11,958 bases of DNA, taken from the NCBI GenBank assembly GCA_947483345.1, contig CANKNL010000071.1, positions 1 to 11,958 on the forward strand, in the 5' to 3' direction. A program made the position numbers and the translations under genes. Shown here piece by piece: positions 1 through 7,046 of this stretch. The stretch is from Chitinophagaceae bacterium (GTDB taxonomy: Bacteria > Bacteroidota > Bacteroidia > Chitinophagales > Chitinophagaceae). Position 1 is the stretch's first letter. Every line of letters begins with the position of its first letter. The notes under the pieces are model-generated. The model saw nothing but the letters and a program-made list of their open reading frames with translations, was not told the DNA's origin and did no database searches.

Positions 1-935
1 ATGAGTTGTTTATATGTGAAAATCATTTTAAGGGCATTGAAAGTGAAGTTGACGTGATTGACAGTTTGATAAGATGTAAAGATGTACCCGTTTTCCCTTT
101 TAAAAGTATGGACGAAGAAAAATCGAATATGACTGATGCGGCATACATCAATATGGTGAAGAAGGGGATAGCCAGTTGTTTCAGAGGTGATGTTTTTCAA
201 ATTGTACTAAGCAGACAGTTTAAACAAAATTTTACTGGAGATGAATTCAATGTATACCGGGCTTTACGCAGTATTAACCCCAGTCCCTATTTATTTTATT
301 TTGATTATGGAGATTATAAGCTGATGGGGTCATCGCCCGAAAGCCAGCTGATTGTTGATCAGGGCAAGGCCATTGTTAACCCCATTGCAGGTACTTTTAA
401 AAGAACAGGCAACGATGAAGCCGATAAGGACCTGGCCATAAAATTGGAAAATGATAAAAAAGAAAATGCAGAGCATGTCATGCTGGTTGATCTGGCCAGA
501 AATGACTTAAGCCGCATGTGTCATGAGGTGCAAGTAACACAATACAAGAAAATAAATTATTACAGTCATGTTATTCACCTGGTAAGTGAAGTAACCGGTA
601 AAATAGAACCTGATACAAATCCATTTAAACTTTTGGCATCTACTTTTCCGGCAGGTACATTAAGTGGTGCCCCAAAAATAAGGGCCATGGAGTTGATCAA
701 TGAATATGAAACAACAGCCCGGGGTTATTATGGTGGTGCCATTGGGTTTATCGGGTTTAACAGAACGGTAAATCATGCTATTATGATCCGTACCTTTTTA
801 AGCAGGCATAATACTTTGGTATACCAGGCCGGGGCAGGTGTGGTTGCTGCCAGTGATGCAGAAAGTGAATTACAGGAAGTAAATAATAAATTAAACGCTT
901 TAAAAAAGGCCATTGAGATGGCTCAAAATATATAG
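1..935 (+). CDS. trpE: Anthranilate synthase component I, 3' part (partial)
   Basis: This is the C-terminal part of the chorismate-binding subunit of anthranilate synthase, which makes anthranilate from chorismate using ammonia delivered by TrpG. The frame is open to the window edge (first full codon at position 3), so the true start lies upstream; about 310 residues are visible against roughly 460-500 for the family, and the missing part should be the N-terminal feedback-binding region. Family signatures are NPSPYLFYFDYG, GSSPESQL, NPIAGTFKRTG, HVMLVDLARNDLSR, FPAGTLSGAPKIRAMELI, GGAIGFIG, and the end YQAGAGVVAASDAESE, all typical of the chorismate-utilising fold. The AGTFKRTG variant instead of AGTRPRG is, from memory, usual for Bacteroidota TrpE. 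It is the first visible gene of the trp operon and ends 2 nt before trpG. PabB is a related alternative, but the trp context decides. Any leader or attenuator lies outside the window. Confidence 0.96.
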   Translation, partial: ELFICENHFKGIESEVDVIDSLIRCKDVPVFPFKSMDEEKSNMTDAAYINMVKKGIASCFRGDVFQIVLSRQFKQNFTGDEFNVYRALRSINPSPYLFYFDYGDYKLMGSSPESQLIVDQGKAIVNPIAGTFKRTGNDEADKDLAIKLENDKKENAEHVMLVDLARNDLSRMCHEVQVTQYKKINYYSHVIHLVSEVTGKIEPDTNPFKLLASTFPAGTLSGAPKIRAMELINEYETTARGYYGGAIGFIGFNRTVNHAIMIRTFLSRHNTLVYQAGAGVVAASDAESELQEVNNKLNALKKAIEMAQNI

Positions 936-937
936 CC

Positions 938-1522
938 ATGAAAATATTGGTATTCGATAATTACGATTCATTTACGTATAATCTTGTTCATTTGGTAGAA
1001 AAAATAACTGCTGAAAAAGTGGTTGTATGTCGTAATGATCAGATCACTTTGGAAGAGGTGGCCGCGTATGACAAAATCATTTTATCACCGGGCCCCGGCA
1101 TTCCCAAAGAAGCCGGTTTGCTACTACAGGTCATAAAAGAATATGCCTCAACAAGATCTATTTTGGGTGTTTGTTTGGGTCACCAGGCCATTGCAGAAGC
1201 TTTTGGTGGAACCTTGTTAAACTTAAGTACCGTTTTTCATGGCGTGGCTACCCCAATAGAGTTGAGCCACCCGCTTGCTGTTACTCGTACGAATGGGGTT
1301 TTACAAGGATTACCAGATGTTATTGACGTTGGCCGTTATCACAGTTGGATTGTAAGTGATGATCATTTTCCTGAGGCATTGGAAGTTACAGCAAGAGATG
1401 CCAATGGCTATATCATGGCATTGCAACATAAGATATTTGATGTACAGGGCGTTCAGTTTCACCCGGAAAGTGTGTTAACACCAACAGGGGAACAGATTTT
1501 AAATAATTGGTTAAAAAAATAA
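938..1522 (+). CDS. trpG: Anthranilate synthase component II (glutamine amidotransferase)
   Basis: This is the class I glutamine amidotransferase subunit that hydrolyses glutamine and channels ammonia to TrpE. The 194-residue length fits stand-alone TrpG. Visible motifs are DNYDSFTYNLVH near the N-terminus (8-18), the oxyanion loop LSPGPGIP (49-56), the nucleophile elbow GVCLGHQAIAEAFGG with Cys79, and the triad end GVQFHPESVLTPTG with His175 and Glu177. The RYHSW motif around 133-137 is also typical of TrpG/PabA. The ATG lies 2 nt after the trpE stop, which suggests translational coupling. It could also serve a folate-pathway PabB, as many bacterial TrpG/PabA proteins do, but nothing here shows that. 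No second domain such as TrpD is fused to it. Confidence 0.96.
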   Translation: MKILVFDNYDSFTYNLVHLVEKITAEKVVVCRNDQITLEEVAAYDKIILSPGPGIPKEAGLLLQVIKEYASTRSILGVCLGHQAIAEAFGGTLLNLSTVFHGVATPIELSHPLAVTRTNGVLQGLPDVIDVGRYHSWIVSDDHFPEALEVTARDANGYIMALQHKIFDVQGVQFHPESVLTPTGEQILNNWLKK

Positions 1523-1567
1523 CCACAGGGCCGGGGTTTCCCAGAGAAAACAGTAAACCGGGCAGTA

Positions 1568-2563
1568 ATGATTATGAAAAAGATTTTAAACTTTTTATTC
1601 GAACATAAAAGCCTTAGCAGGGAACAGGCCAGGGATGTATTGCATCAGATGTCCAACAACCTCTACAGCGATGCAGAGATAGCTGCTTTTATCACCGTGT
1701 ATTTAATGCGCAGCATTACTATTGAAGAGCTGCAGGGTTTCAGAGATGCCCTAATGGAATTGTGTGTACCGGTTGATTTAAACGGGCAGGATGTTATTGA
1801 TATTGTGGGTACCGGTGGTGATGGGAAAAATACGTTTAATATTTCCACATTAAGTTGTTTTATTGTGGCCGGAACCGGAACAAAAGTGGCCAAGCATGGT
1901 AATTATGGCGCATCTTCAATCAGCGGTAGCAGCAATGTGATGGAGCAGTTGGGCTACTCTTTTAATACTGATCAGGCTGTTTTAAATCGGGAGCTGGACG
2001 AAGCGAATATCTGTTTTTTACATGCCCCCTTGTTTCACCCGGCATTAAAAGTGGTTGGGCCAATCAGGAAAAAATTAGGCGTTCGCACTTTTTTTAATAT
2101 GTTGGGCCCATTGGTAAATCCGGCATCACCAACCTATCAGTTGATTGGTGTGTATCATTTGGAAATGGCCAGAATTTATAATTATTTACTACAGCAGGGT
2201 AGCAGTGCATTTACGATCATACATAGTCTTGATGGGTATGACGAAATTTCTTTAACCAGCGATATAAAAGTGATCAATAAAGCAGGTGAAAAAATCTATA
2301 GTGCCGAAGAGTTGGGCAAACGTACGGTGAGTCCGCAGGATATTAAAGGGGGTAATTCTGTTGAAGAAGCGGCAAAAATATTTCTGACCATTATAAAGGG
2401 CGAAGGCAGCTGGGCACAAAATGCGGTGCTGTTGGCCAATTCGGCCATGGCATTGCAATGCACCGGAAAATTTAAATCATATGATGATTGTTATCAGCTT
2501 GCCGTAGAGAGCCTCGAAAGTGGCCGGGCTTATCAATCCTTTCAAAAACTAACAGGCAGGTAA
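1568..2563 (+). CDS. trpD: Anthranilate phosphoribosyltransferase
   Basis: TrpD transfers the phosphoribosyl group of PRPP to anthranilate. At 331 residues it has normal family length. An N-terminal helical part (about 1-70) is followed by the glycine-rich PRPP loop DIVGTGGDGKNTFNIST (GTGGD at 81-85), the anthranilate/PRPP segment KHGNYGASSISGSSNVMEQLG (from 109; KHG plus Ser/Asn-rich loop), and FHPALKVVGPIRKKLGVRTF with FNMLGPLVNPA. These are the diagnostic signatures of glycosyltransferase family 3. Thymidine phosphorylase shares the fold, but the anthranilate-site residues and operon position make TrpD the clear call. The start is ambiguous between ATG 1568 and ATG 1574 (MIMKKIL); neither has a Shine-Dalgarno sequence. 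A 45 nt spacer without evident structure separates it from trpG, the widest gap among the undisturbed genes. The stop is 2 nt before trpC. Confidence 0.96.
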   Translation: MIMKKILNFLFEHKSLSREQARDVLHQMSNNLYSDAEIAAFITVYLMRSITIEELQGFRDALMELCVPVDLNGQDVIDIVGTGGDGKNTFNISTLSCFIVAGTGTKVAKHGNYGASSISGSSNVMEQLGYSFNTDQAVLNRELDEANICFLHAPLFHPALKVVGPIRKKLGVRTFFNMLGPLVNPASPTYQLIGVYHLEMARIYNYLLQQGSSAFTIIHSLDGYDEISLTSDIKVINKAGEKIYSAEELGKRTVSPQDIKGGNSVEEAAKIFLTIIKGEGSWAQNAVLLANSAMALQCTGKFKSYDDCYQLAVESLESGRAYQSFQKLTGR

Positions 2564-2565
2564 TC

Positions 2566-3363
2566 ATGACTATTTTAGAAAAGATCATCGAATTTAAAAA
2601 GGCAGAGGTCGCCAGGAATAAACAACTTGTTTCTATAGATGAACTAAAAGCACAAGCTTTTTTTAACCGGCAAACGTTGTCTTTAAAACAATTTTTAACT
2701 GATGAAACCAAAACAGGCATTATTGCTGAGTTTAAAAGGAAGTCGCCATCTAAAGGGATAATTAATGATCAGGCCAATGTAGCGGAGGTAACAAAGGCGT
2801 ATACGGATTATGGCGCGTCCTGTTTATCTGTATTAACCGATCATGAATTCTTTGCCGGCTCATCAAATGATTTAAAGCTCGCCAGGGCTAACCATATTCC
2901 CATTTTGCGAAAAGATTTTATCATAGATGAATATCAACTGATAGAGTCAAAAGCCATGGGTGCTGATGTCATTTTATTGATAGCAGCCTGTTTAACACCC
3001 AATCTTGTTAAAGAATTGGCTTTCTTTGCAAAATTACTGGGTCTTGAGGTTTTATTGGAGATTCATGAGGAAGCCGAATTGAAACATATTTGTGATGACA
3101 TCAATTTTATAGGCGTAAATAACCGGGATTTAAAAACTTTTACAGTTGATATAAACCGGTCTCTTGAACTGAGTAAAAAAATTCCTGCTGATAAAATAAA
3201 AATTGCTGAAAGTGGCATCAATCAGGCAGCCACAATCAAAATTTTTAAAGAAGCCGGATTTAAAGGATTTTTAATGGGTGAGCATTTTATGATGACTGAC
3301 AATCCGGGAGAAGCATTCAGGCAGTTTACAGAAAAAATAAAACAACTATCATATGAACATTAA
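2566..3363 (+). CDS. trpC: Indole-3-glycerol phosphate synthase
   Basis: TrpC closes the indole ring by converting CdRP to indole-3-glycerol phosphate with loss of CO2 and water. From ATG 2566, 2 nt after the trpD stop, the product is 265 residues, normal for a monofunctional enzyme. The frame is open further upstream to a TTG at 2488, but that extension lies inside trpD and encodes sequence unlike the family, so I reject it. (beta/alpha)8-barrel landmarks are IIAEFKRKSPSKG (catalytic Lys and Glu region), SCLSVLTDHEFFAGS, PILRKDFIIDEYQ, GADVILLIAACL, EVLLEIHEEAE, IGVNNRDLKTF, KIAESGI and the phosphate-binding end GFLMGEHFM. It overlaps trpF by 11 nt, which fits coupled translation. The trpF activity is separate here, unlike the fused trpCF of enteric bacteria. 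Confidence 0.96.
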   Translation: MTILEKIIEFKKAEVARNKQLVSIDELKAQAFFNRQTLSLKQFLTDETKTGIIAEFKRKSPSKGIINDQANVAEVTKAYTDYGASCLSVLTDHEFFAGSSNDLKLARANHIPILRKDFIIDEYQLIESKAMGADVILLIAACLTPNLVKELAFFAKLLGLEVLLEIHEEAELKHICDDINFIGVNNRDLKTFTVDINRSLELSKKIPADKIKIAESGINQAATIKIFKEAGFKGFLMGEHFMMTDNPGEAFRQFTEKIKQLSYEH

Positions 3364-3979
3364 AGTATGCGGCATTACCCAATTAAAACAATTGCAGCAG
3401 TTAGACGGGCTGGATATTGATTTTGCAGGACTCATATTTTGTAAAGATTCGCCCCGTTATATGGGTGAAAAAATAGCAAAAGAAGATTTAAAAAATTCGG
3501 ATTTTGACTTGAAAAAAGTAGGGGTTTTTAAAAATCCCGAAATGATCGATGTACTTGATGCTATTGAGGATTATGGTTTGGATGTGGTACAGTTACATGG
3601 TGATGAAACACCTGAAATGTGCGAAGACCTGAGCAGTGAAGTAGAAGTTATTAAAGCATTCAGCTTAAGGGGCGATGAGCGTATTGATGAACTCATTGCT
3701 GAGTATGATGCGGTTTGTGATTATTATTTATTTGATACCGCCGGTTCTGATGGCATAGGTGGTGGTACCGGAAAGCAGTTCGATTGGAAAATCATCACTA
3801 AAGCCAAAATAGAAAAACCGTTCTTTTTAAGTGGCGGTATAGGCCTGGATGATGTTAAACGAATTAAAGCATTTAAACATCCGGATTATTTTGCAGTGGA
3901 TATTAACAGCCGGTTTGAAAAAGAGCCCGGTATAAAAGACATGGCCTTATTATTACAATTCAGACAAGGATTAAAATGA
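3353..3979 (+). CDS. trpF: Phosphoribosylanthranilate isomerase
   Basis: TrpF performs the Amadori rearrangement of phosphoribosylanthranilate to CdRP, the step before TrpC. The product has 208 residues, as expected for a stand-alone (beta/alpha)8 isomerase. Visible motifs are IKVCGITQ with general base Cys6, DFAGLIFCKDSPRYMG, VGVFKNP, LDVVQLHGDE, YLFDTAGSDGIGGGTGKQFDW with general acid Asp128, PFFLSGGIG and the final phosphate site AVDINSRFEKEPGIKD. The start codon lies inside the end of trpC (11 nt overlap), and its TGA stop overlaps the trpB ATG in an ATGA arrangement. This tight packing contrasts sharply with the trpB-trpA spacing further on. Confidence 0.96.
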   Translation: MNIKVCGITQLKQLQQLDGLDIDFAGLIFCKDSPRYMGEKIAKEDLKNSDFDLKKVGVFKNPEMIDVLDAIEDYGLDVVQLHGDETPEMCEDLSSEVEVIKAFSLRGDERIDELIAEYDAVCDYYLFDTAGSDGIGGGTGKQFDWKIITKAKIEKPFFLSGGIGLDDVKRIKAFKHPDYFAVDINSRFEKEPGIKDMALLLQFRQGLK

Positions 3980-5151
3980 AATACAGTGTAGATGAACATG
4001 GATACTATGGCCAATTCGGAGGTGCTTTTATTCCCGAAATGTTATATCCCAATATTAAGGAACTGCAGGAAAATTATCTGAAAATAATTTCCGAAGCCGG
4101 ATTTCAAAAAGCGTATTTGTACCTGTTAAATGATTATGCAGGCAGGCCAACACCTCTTTTTTATGCAGCGCGGTTAAGTGAAAAATACAATACCAACATC
4201 TATCTGAAGCGTGAAGACCTATGCCATACCGGTGCACATAAGATTAATAATACCATCGGGCAAATATTAATAGCAGAACGGTTAGGCAAAAAAAGGATCA
4301 TAGCCGAAACAGGTGCAGGTCAGCATGGTGTGGCAACAGCAACGGTTTGTGCATTAAAGGGGCTGGAATGTCTGGTGTACATGGGCGAAAAAGATATTGC
4401 ACGGCAGTCGCCTAATGTAGCCAGAATGAAAATGCTTGGAGCCACAGTAGTGCCGGCCATAAGTGGTAGCAAAACATTAAAAGATGCCACCAATGAAGCG
4501 ATACGCGACTGGATCAATAATCCTGTGGATACCCATTATATCATTGGTTCGGTAGTTGGGCCACATCCTTACCCCGATATGGTGGCGAGGTTTCAAAGCA
4601 TAATCAGTGAAGAAATAAAACAACAATTACTTGAAAAGACCGGTAACGAAAATCCTGATTATGTTTTAGCCTGTGTAGGTGGTGGCAGTAATGCTGCAGG
4701 TGCTTTTTACCATTTTTTAGAAAATGAAAATGTAAAATTAATTGCTGTGGAAGCTGCGGGTTGTGGTATTAACAGCGGCATGAGTGCGGCTACCACACAG
4801 CTTGGTAAGCCGGGCATTTTGCATGGAAGCAAAAGTTTACTGATGCAAACCGAAGACGGGCAGGTTGTAGAACCACACAGTATTTCAGCCGGATTGGATT
4901 ACCCCGGTATAGGACCGCTACATGCCCATTTATTTGAAAGTGGCCGTGCCATATTCATGAGCGCCACAGATAATAAAGCATTGAATGCTGCTTTTGAACT
5001 GAGCAAACTGGAAGGTATTATTCCGGCTCTTGAATCAGCACATGCACTTCATGCATTAAAAATGATCAATTTTAAAAAGAGTGATGTGGTGGTGGTTTGT
5101 TTAAGTGGTAGGGGAGATAAAGATTTAGATACGTACATGAAACATTTATAG
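3976..5151 (+). CDS. trpB: Tryptophan synthase beta chain
   Basis: TrpB is the PLP-dependent subunit that condenses indole with serine to give tryptophan, and normally works in an alpha2-beta2 complex with TrpA through an indole tunnel. It has 391 residues, normal length. The PLP Lys is Lys89 in HTGAHKINN, the catalytic Glu is Glu111 in AETGAGQHGVATATV, the phosphate loop is GGGSNAAG, and LDYPGIGPLHAHL and PALESAHALHAL are also present. This is a TrpB1-type sequence, expected to pair with TrpA. The ATG overlaps the trpF stop by 4 nt. The TAG stop (5149-5151) is followed with no gap by hairpin repeat copy 1, which marks the left edge of the insertion that separates trpB from trpA. Confidence 0.97.
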   Translation: MKYSVDEHGYYGQFGGAFIPEMLYPNIKELQENYLKIISEAGFQKAYLYLLNDYAGRPTPLFYAARLSEKYNTNIYLKREDLCHTGAHKINNTIGQILIAERLGKKRIIAETGAGQHGVATATVCALKGLECLVYMGEKDIARQSPNVARMKMLGATVVPAISGSKTLKDATNEAIRDWINNPVDTHYIIGSVVGPHPYPDMVARFQSIISEEIKQQLLEKTGNENPDYVLACVGGGSNAAGAFYHFLENENVKLIAVEAAGCGINSGMSAATTQLGKPGILHGSKSLLMQTEDGQVVEPHSISAGLDYPGIGPLHAHLFESGRAIFMSATDNKALNAAFELSKLEGIIPALESAHALHALKMINFKKSDVVVVCLSGRGDKDLDTYMKHL

Positions 5152-5225
5152 CCTCACCCCAACCCCTCTCCAAAAGAGAGGGGCTTGTGGACTCAGATTG
5201 TTTAAAATGTTTTTAATTATTTATA
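5152..5225 (+). repeat. Hairpin repeat copy 1 (R1), direct
   Basis: The repeat begins CCTCACCCCAA immediately after the trpB stop. It contains a perfect 8 bp stem, CCCCTCTC (5163-5170) with GAGAGGGG (5176-5183) around a CAAAA loop, then TGGACTC and an AT-rich tail (GTTTAAAA, TTTTTAATTATTTA). It aligns with copy 2 at 5602 over roughly 75 nt, including the tail outside the stem, so this is a true repeat and not a chance hairpin. A run of T does not directly follow the stem, so it is a poor intrinsic terminator, though some polar effect on trpA cannot be excluded. Confidence 0.85.
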
Positions 5226-5241
5226 AAGAAAAAAAATTAGT

Positions 5242-5601
5242 ATGAAATACCCATTCATTATTATTTGCTGCTGTTTTCTTTTTTCATGCAGCGATTCTTT
5301 TATCAATCATGAACTGAAGTCTGAAAAACTGGGTGAATGCACAGATTATTCCCAATCAATTAAAATGATCTCCAACATTAATGGCGAGCGTTATGAATTC
5401 AACAGTTGTTTAGATGATGGATTTGATGGGAAAAATTATACACTGCTAAGAAACGGCGATAGTATCATAGTTAACTTCCCTAAATCAACTTCTCAAAAAA
5501 AATCTCTGTATAAATTAATTCTGGATGTAGATGCAAAACCTGGCTATCATCATATTATTTTAGATGGAAGAGAAATAACCATTGTGCCTAAAGAAAAATA
5601 A
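5242..5601 (+). CDS. Small putative lipoprotein of unknown function inside the trp insert
   Basis: I do not recognise the family of this 119-residue protein. The N-terminus MKYPFIIICCCFLFSC is a short hydrophobic signal sequence ending in a plausible lipobox (LFSC, modified Cys16), followed by a Ser/Asp pair, so a lipid-anchored periplasmic or outer-membrane location is predicted. The remainder (about 17-119) is polar and probably beta-rich, with two further cysteines near residues 33 and 52 and the end GYHHIILDGREITIVPKEK. It sits between trpB and the DUF559 gene, preceded by repeat copy 1 and followed directly by copy 2, whose first base comes after its TAA stop. It has no visible link with tryptophan synthesis and may be cargo of the insertion or an independent arrival. 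The coding call rests on the signal sequence and continuous frame. Confidence 0.7.
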   Translation: MKYPFIIICCCFLFSCSDSFINHELKSEKLGECTDYSQSIKMISNINGERYEFNSCLDDGFDGKNYTLLRNGDSIIVNFPKSTSQKKSLYKLILDVDAKPGYHHIILDGREITIVPKEK

Positions 5602-5679
5602 CCTCACCCCAATCCCTCTCCTTAAAGAGAGGGGCATTTGGACTCTGAAGGTTTAAATAGGTTTTAATAATTTAACAGC
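5602..5679 (+). repeat. Hairpin repeat copy 2 (R2), direct
   Basis: This copy starts CCTCACCCCAATCC right after the stop of the small lipoprotein gene. The stem is CCCTCTC (5614-5620) with GAGAGGG (5627-5633), extended by a T-G pair, with loop CTTAAA. It continues TTTGGACTCTGA and an AT-rich tail (GTTTAAATAGGTTTTAATAATTTAA) that matches copy 1. Together with the inverted copy 3 it brackets the DUF559 reading frame. Like copy 1, its CCTCACC edge abuts a neighbouring stop codon. Confidence 0.85.
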
Positions 5680-5714
5680 GGTCTTTTCTATTACAAAATC
5701 ATTTTTAAAATATA

Positions 5715-7016
5715 ATGACTTCGTACAATGATAATTTACATCAGAATTCCAAAGCATATGCATTTGAATATGCCAGGAGTTTACGAAGAATGCAGACTAA
5801 AGCAGAGGAGATACTTTGGGAAGCATTGCGTAACAGCCAGCTATGTAATTTGAAATTCAGGCGACAACATCCTTTTGATAATTACATTCTCGATTTTTAT
5901 AACCATAAAATGAAATTGGCTGTTGAAGTGGATGGGGAAGTGCATAATGACCCAGAAGTAGCTGCCTATGACAAAGCCAGAACAATGAGCCTGAATGAAA
6001 ATGGAATAACCGTTTTGCGTTTTAAGAATACTGAAGTAGAAAGTGATTTAAAAATGGTTTTGAAAAAGATTGAAGACTGGTTTCATGAAAATGATTTAGC
6101 TGAATATGAACCATGGCCTGAAGAAATTGAAACTGATAAAATGAATAAAAACACCAACGAATCGGTAAAGTCCAAAGCCCCCTTCTACTTCAGGAGAGGG
6201 GATGGGGGTGAGGTCATGAACAGATTAGACAAACTTTTTTCTAAAAAGAAAACCGGCGTACTAAATATGTATTGTACGGCAGGCTACCCTCAACTCAATT
6301 CAACTGTTGAGGTGGTAACTGCTTTACAAAACAATGGTGCTGATATTGTTGAGATTGGTATCCCATACAGTGATCCTATTGCAGATGGACCGGTAATTCA
6401 ACAAAGTAATATGCAGGCTTTGGAAAATGGGATGTGTATACCTGTTTTATTTGAACAGTTAAAACAAAATAGTGACCGGATAACCTGTCCGCTCATTTTA
6501 ATGGGATATCTGAATCCGGTTTTGCAATATGGGGTAGAAAAATTTTGTGAAGCTGCGGCTGAGGTTGGTGTTGACGGGGTTATTTTGCCCGACTTGCCCA
6601 TGTATGAATTTGAAACACAATACCAACAGATGTTTGTTAAACATAATCTCAAATTTATTTTTTTAATAACCCCCGAAACTAGTGAAGAACGGATAAAACA
6701 AATTGATAAGTTAAGTGGCGGATTTATTTATGCGGTGTCTTCCTCATCAACAACCGGCTATGAGCCACATCAGTCAAATTCAAAAACGGCCGAGATACAA
6801 GTGGCGTATTTTAAAAAATTGGCAGCCATGAATTTAAGGAATCCTATTTTGATAGGATTTGGCATAAAAGATAAAATAACATTCGAAAAGGCTTGTCACT
6901 ATGGCAACGGGGCCATCATTGGCTCTGCCTATATTAGTGCTTTAAAAACCTCAACGGATATTGAACAAACTACTAAAGATTTCTTAAATAGGGTAAAAGG
7001 CCACCCATCTGAATAA
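5715..7016 (+). CDS. trpA: DUF559 (Vsr-like endonuclease) domain fused in frame to tryptophan synthase alpha chain
   Basis: The open frame has 433 codons and two unrelated parts. Residues about 10-123 match DUF559, a Vsr-like PD-(D/E)XK fold: ARSLRRMQTKAEEILWEALR, LKFRRQHPF, YILDFY (Asp60), AVEVDGEVH (Glu71, Asp73, His77) and VLRFKNTEV. Residues 128-167 are a linker, the last 14-15 encoded by inverted repeat R3. Residues 168-433 (266 aa, normal TrpA length) are a complete TrpA, which cleaves indole-3-glycerol phosphate to indole and glyceraldehyde-3-phosphate: NMYCTAGYP, DIVEIGIPYSDPIADGP with catalytic Glu213 and Asp224 (TrpA 46 and 57), VDGVILPDLP, FLITPETSEERI, YAVSSSSTTG, LIGFGI. The natural TrpA start is ATG 6216 (MNRLDKLF). 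Whether the cell makes a fusion or starts TrpA internally cannot be read from DNA. An assembly artefact is unlikely because the repeat supplies the junction. Confidence 0.9.
   Translation: MTSYNDNLHQNSKAYAFEYARSLRRMQTKAEEILWEALRNSQLCNLKFRRQHPFDNYILDFYNHKMKLAVEVDGEVHNDPEVAAYDKARTMSLNENGITVLRFKNTEVESDLKMVLKKIEDWFHENDLAEYEPWPEEIETDKMNKNTNESVKSKAPFYFRRGDGGEVMNRLDKLFSKKKTGVLNMYCTAGYPQLNSTVEVVTALQNNGADIVEIGIPYSDPIADGPVIQQSNMQALENGMCIPVLFEQLKQNSDRITCPLILMGYLNPVLQYGVEKFCEAAAEVGVDGVILPDLPMYEFETQYQQMFVKHNLKFIFLITPETSEERIKQIDKLSGGFIYAVSSSSTTGYEPHQSNSKTAEIQVAYFKKLAAMNLRNPILIGFGIKDKITFEKACHYGNGAIIGSAYISALKTSTDIEQTTKDFLNRVKGHPSE
6165..6213 (-). repeat. Hairpin repeat copy 3 (R3), inverted and translated
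   Basis: Read on the minus strand this begins CCTCACCCCCATCCCC, continues TCTCCTGAAGTAGAAGGGGG, then CTTTGGACTTTA, matching copies 1 and 2 in order. The stem is degenerate: CCCCTCT can still pair with AGAAGGGG with one bulge. The outer edge lies 2 nt before the natural trpA ATG. On the plus strand it is read as coding sequence (KAPFYFRRGDGGE) and contains no stop in the DUF559-trpA frame, so it forms the hinge of the fusion. The AT-rich tail of copies 1 and 2 is not evident here. Confidence 0.8.
6205..6218 (+). promoter_or_regulatory. Possible internal ribosome entry for trpA supplied by the repeat
   Basis: The outer end of R3 gives a purine-rich run, GGGGGTGAGG (6204-6213), 2 nt before ATG 6216, which is the natural start of TrpA by homology. 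It resembles a Shine-Dalgarno sequence but is closer to the ATG than ideal, and Bacteroidota depend little on such sequences. Coupled re-initiation or internal initiation could give free TrpA alongside the DUF559 fusion. This is inference. Confidence 0.3.
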
Positions 7017-7046
7017 AACTCATTAAATTGCGGTTTATAAATTAAA

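Larger units (their letters stand above)
5602..6213 (+). mobile_element. Putative palindrome-bounded DUF559 unit inserted in the trp operon
   Basis: A single nuclease-like gene (DUF559) lies between inverted copies of the same hairpin repeat: R2 on the left (CCTCACCCC at the outer edge) and R3 on the right (GGGGTGAGG at the outer edge). The unit, possibly extending left to R1 at 5152, occupies the space between trpB and trpA, genes that adjoin in the ordinary trpEGDCFBA order. I see no target-site duplication, no transposase and no IS-type ends, so it is not a classical insertion sequence. The layout resembles REP/BIME palindromes with an associated nuclease gene, but the mobility is inferred from layout only. 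Confidence 0.5.

Noticed and set aside
2488..2565. N-terminal extension of trpC from an upstream TTG
   Set aside because: It lies wholly inside trpD in another frame and does not resemble the family N-terminus; ATG 2566 fits both length and spacing.
5163..5183. Repeat hairpin R1 as the terminator of the trp operon after trpB
   Set aside because: The stem is strong but is followed by CTTGTGGACTC and not a T-run, and equivalent stems occur at the other copies; a repeat function explains it better.
5152..5679. CRISPR-like array from the two direct hairpin repeats
   Set aside because: There are only two direct copies 450 nt apart with a gene between them, and the third is inverted; there is no spacer pattern and no cas gene.
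5140..6235. Target-site duplication around the trp insert
   Set aside because: Sequences flanking the edges (ATTTATAG on the left, TCATGAAC on the right) do not match as a direct duplication; loose similarity of CATGAA stretches is compatible with chance.
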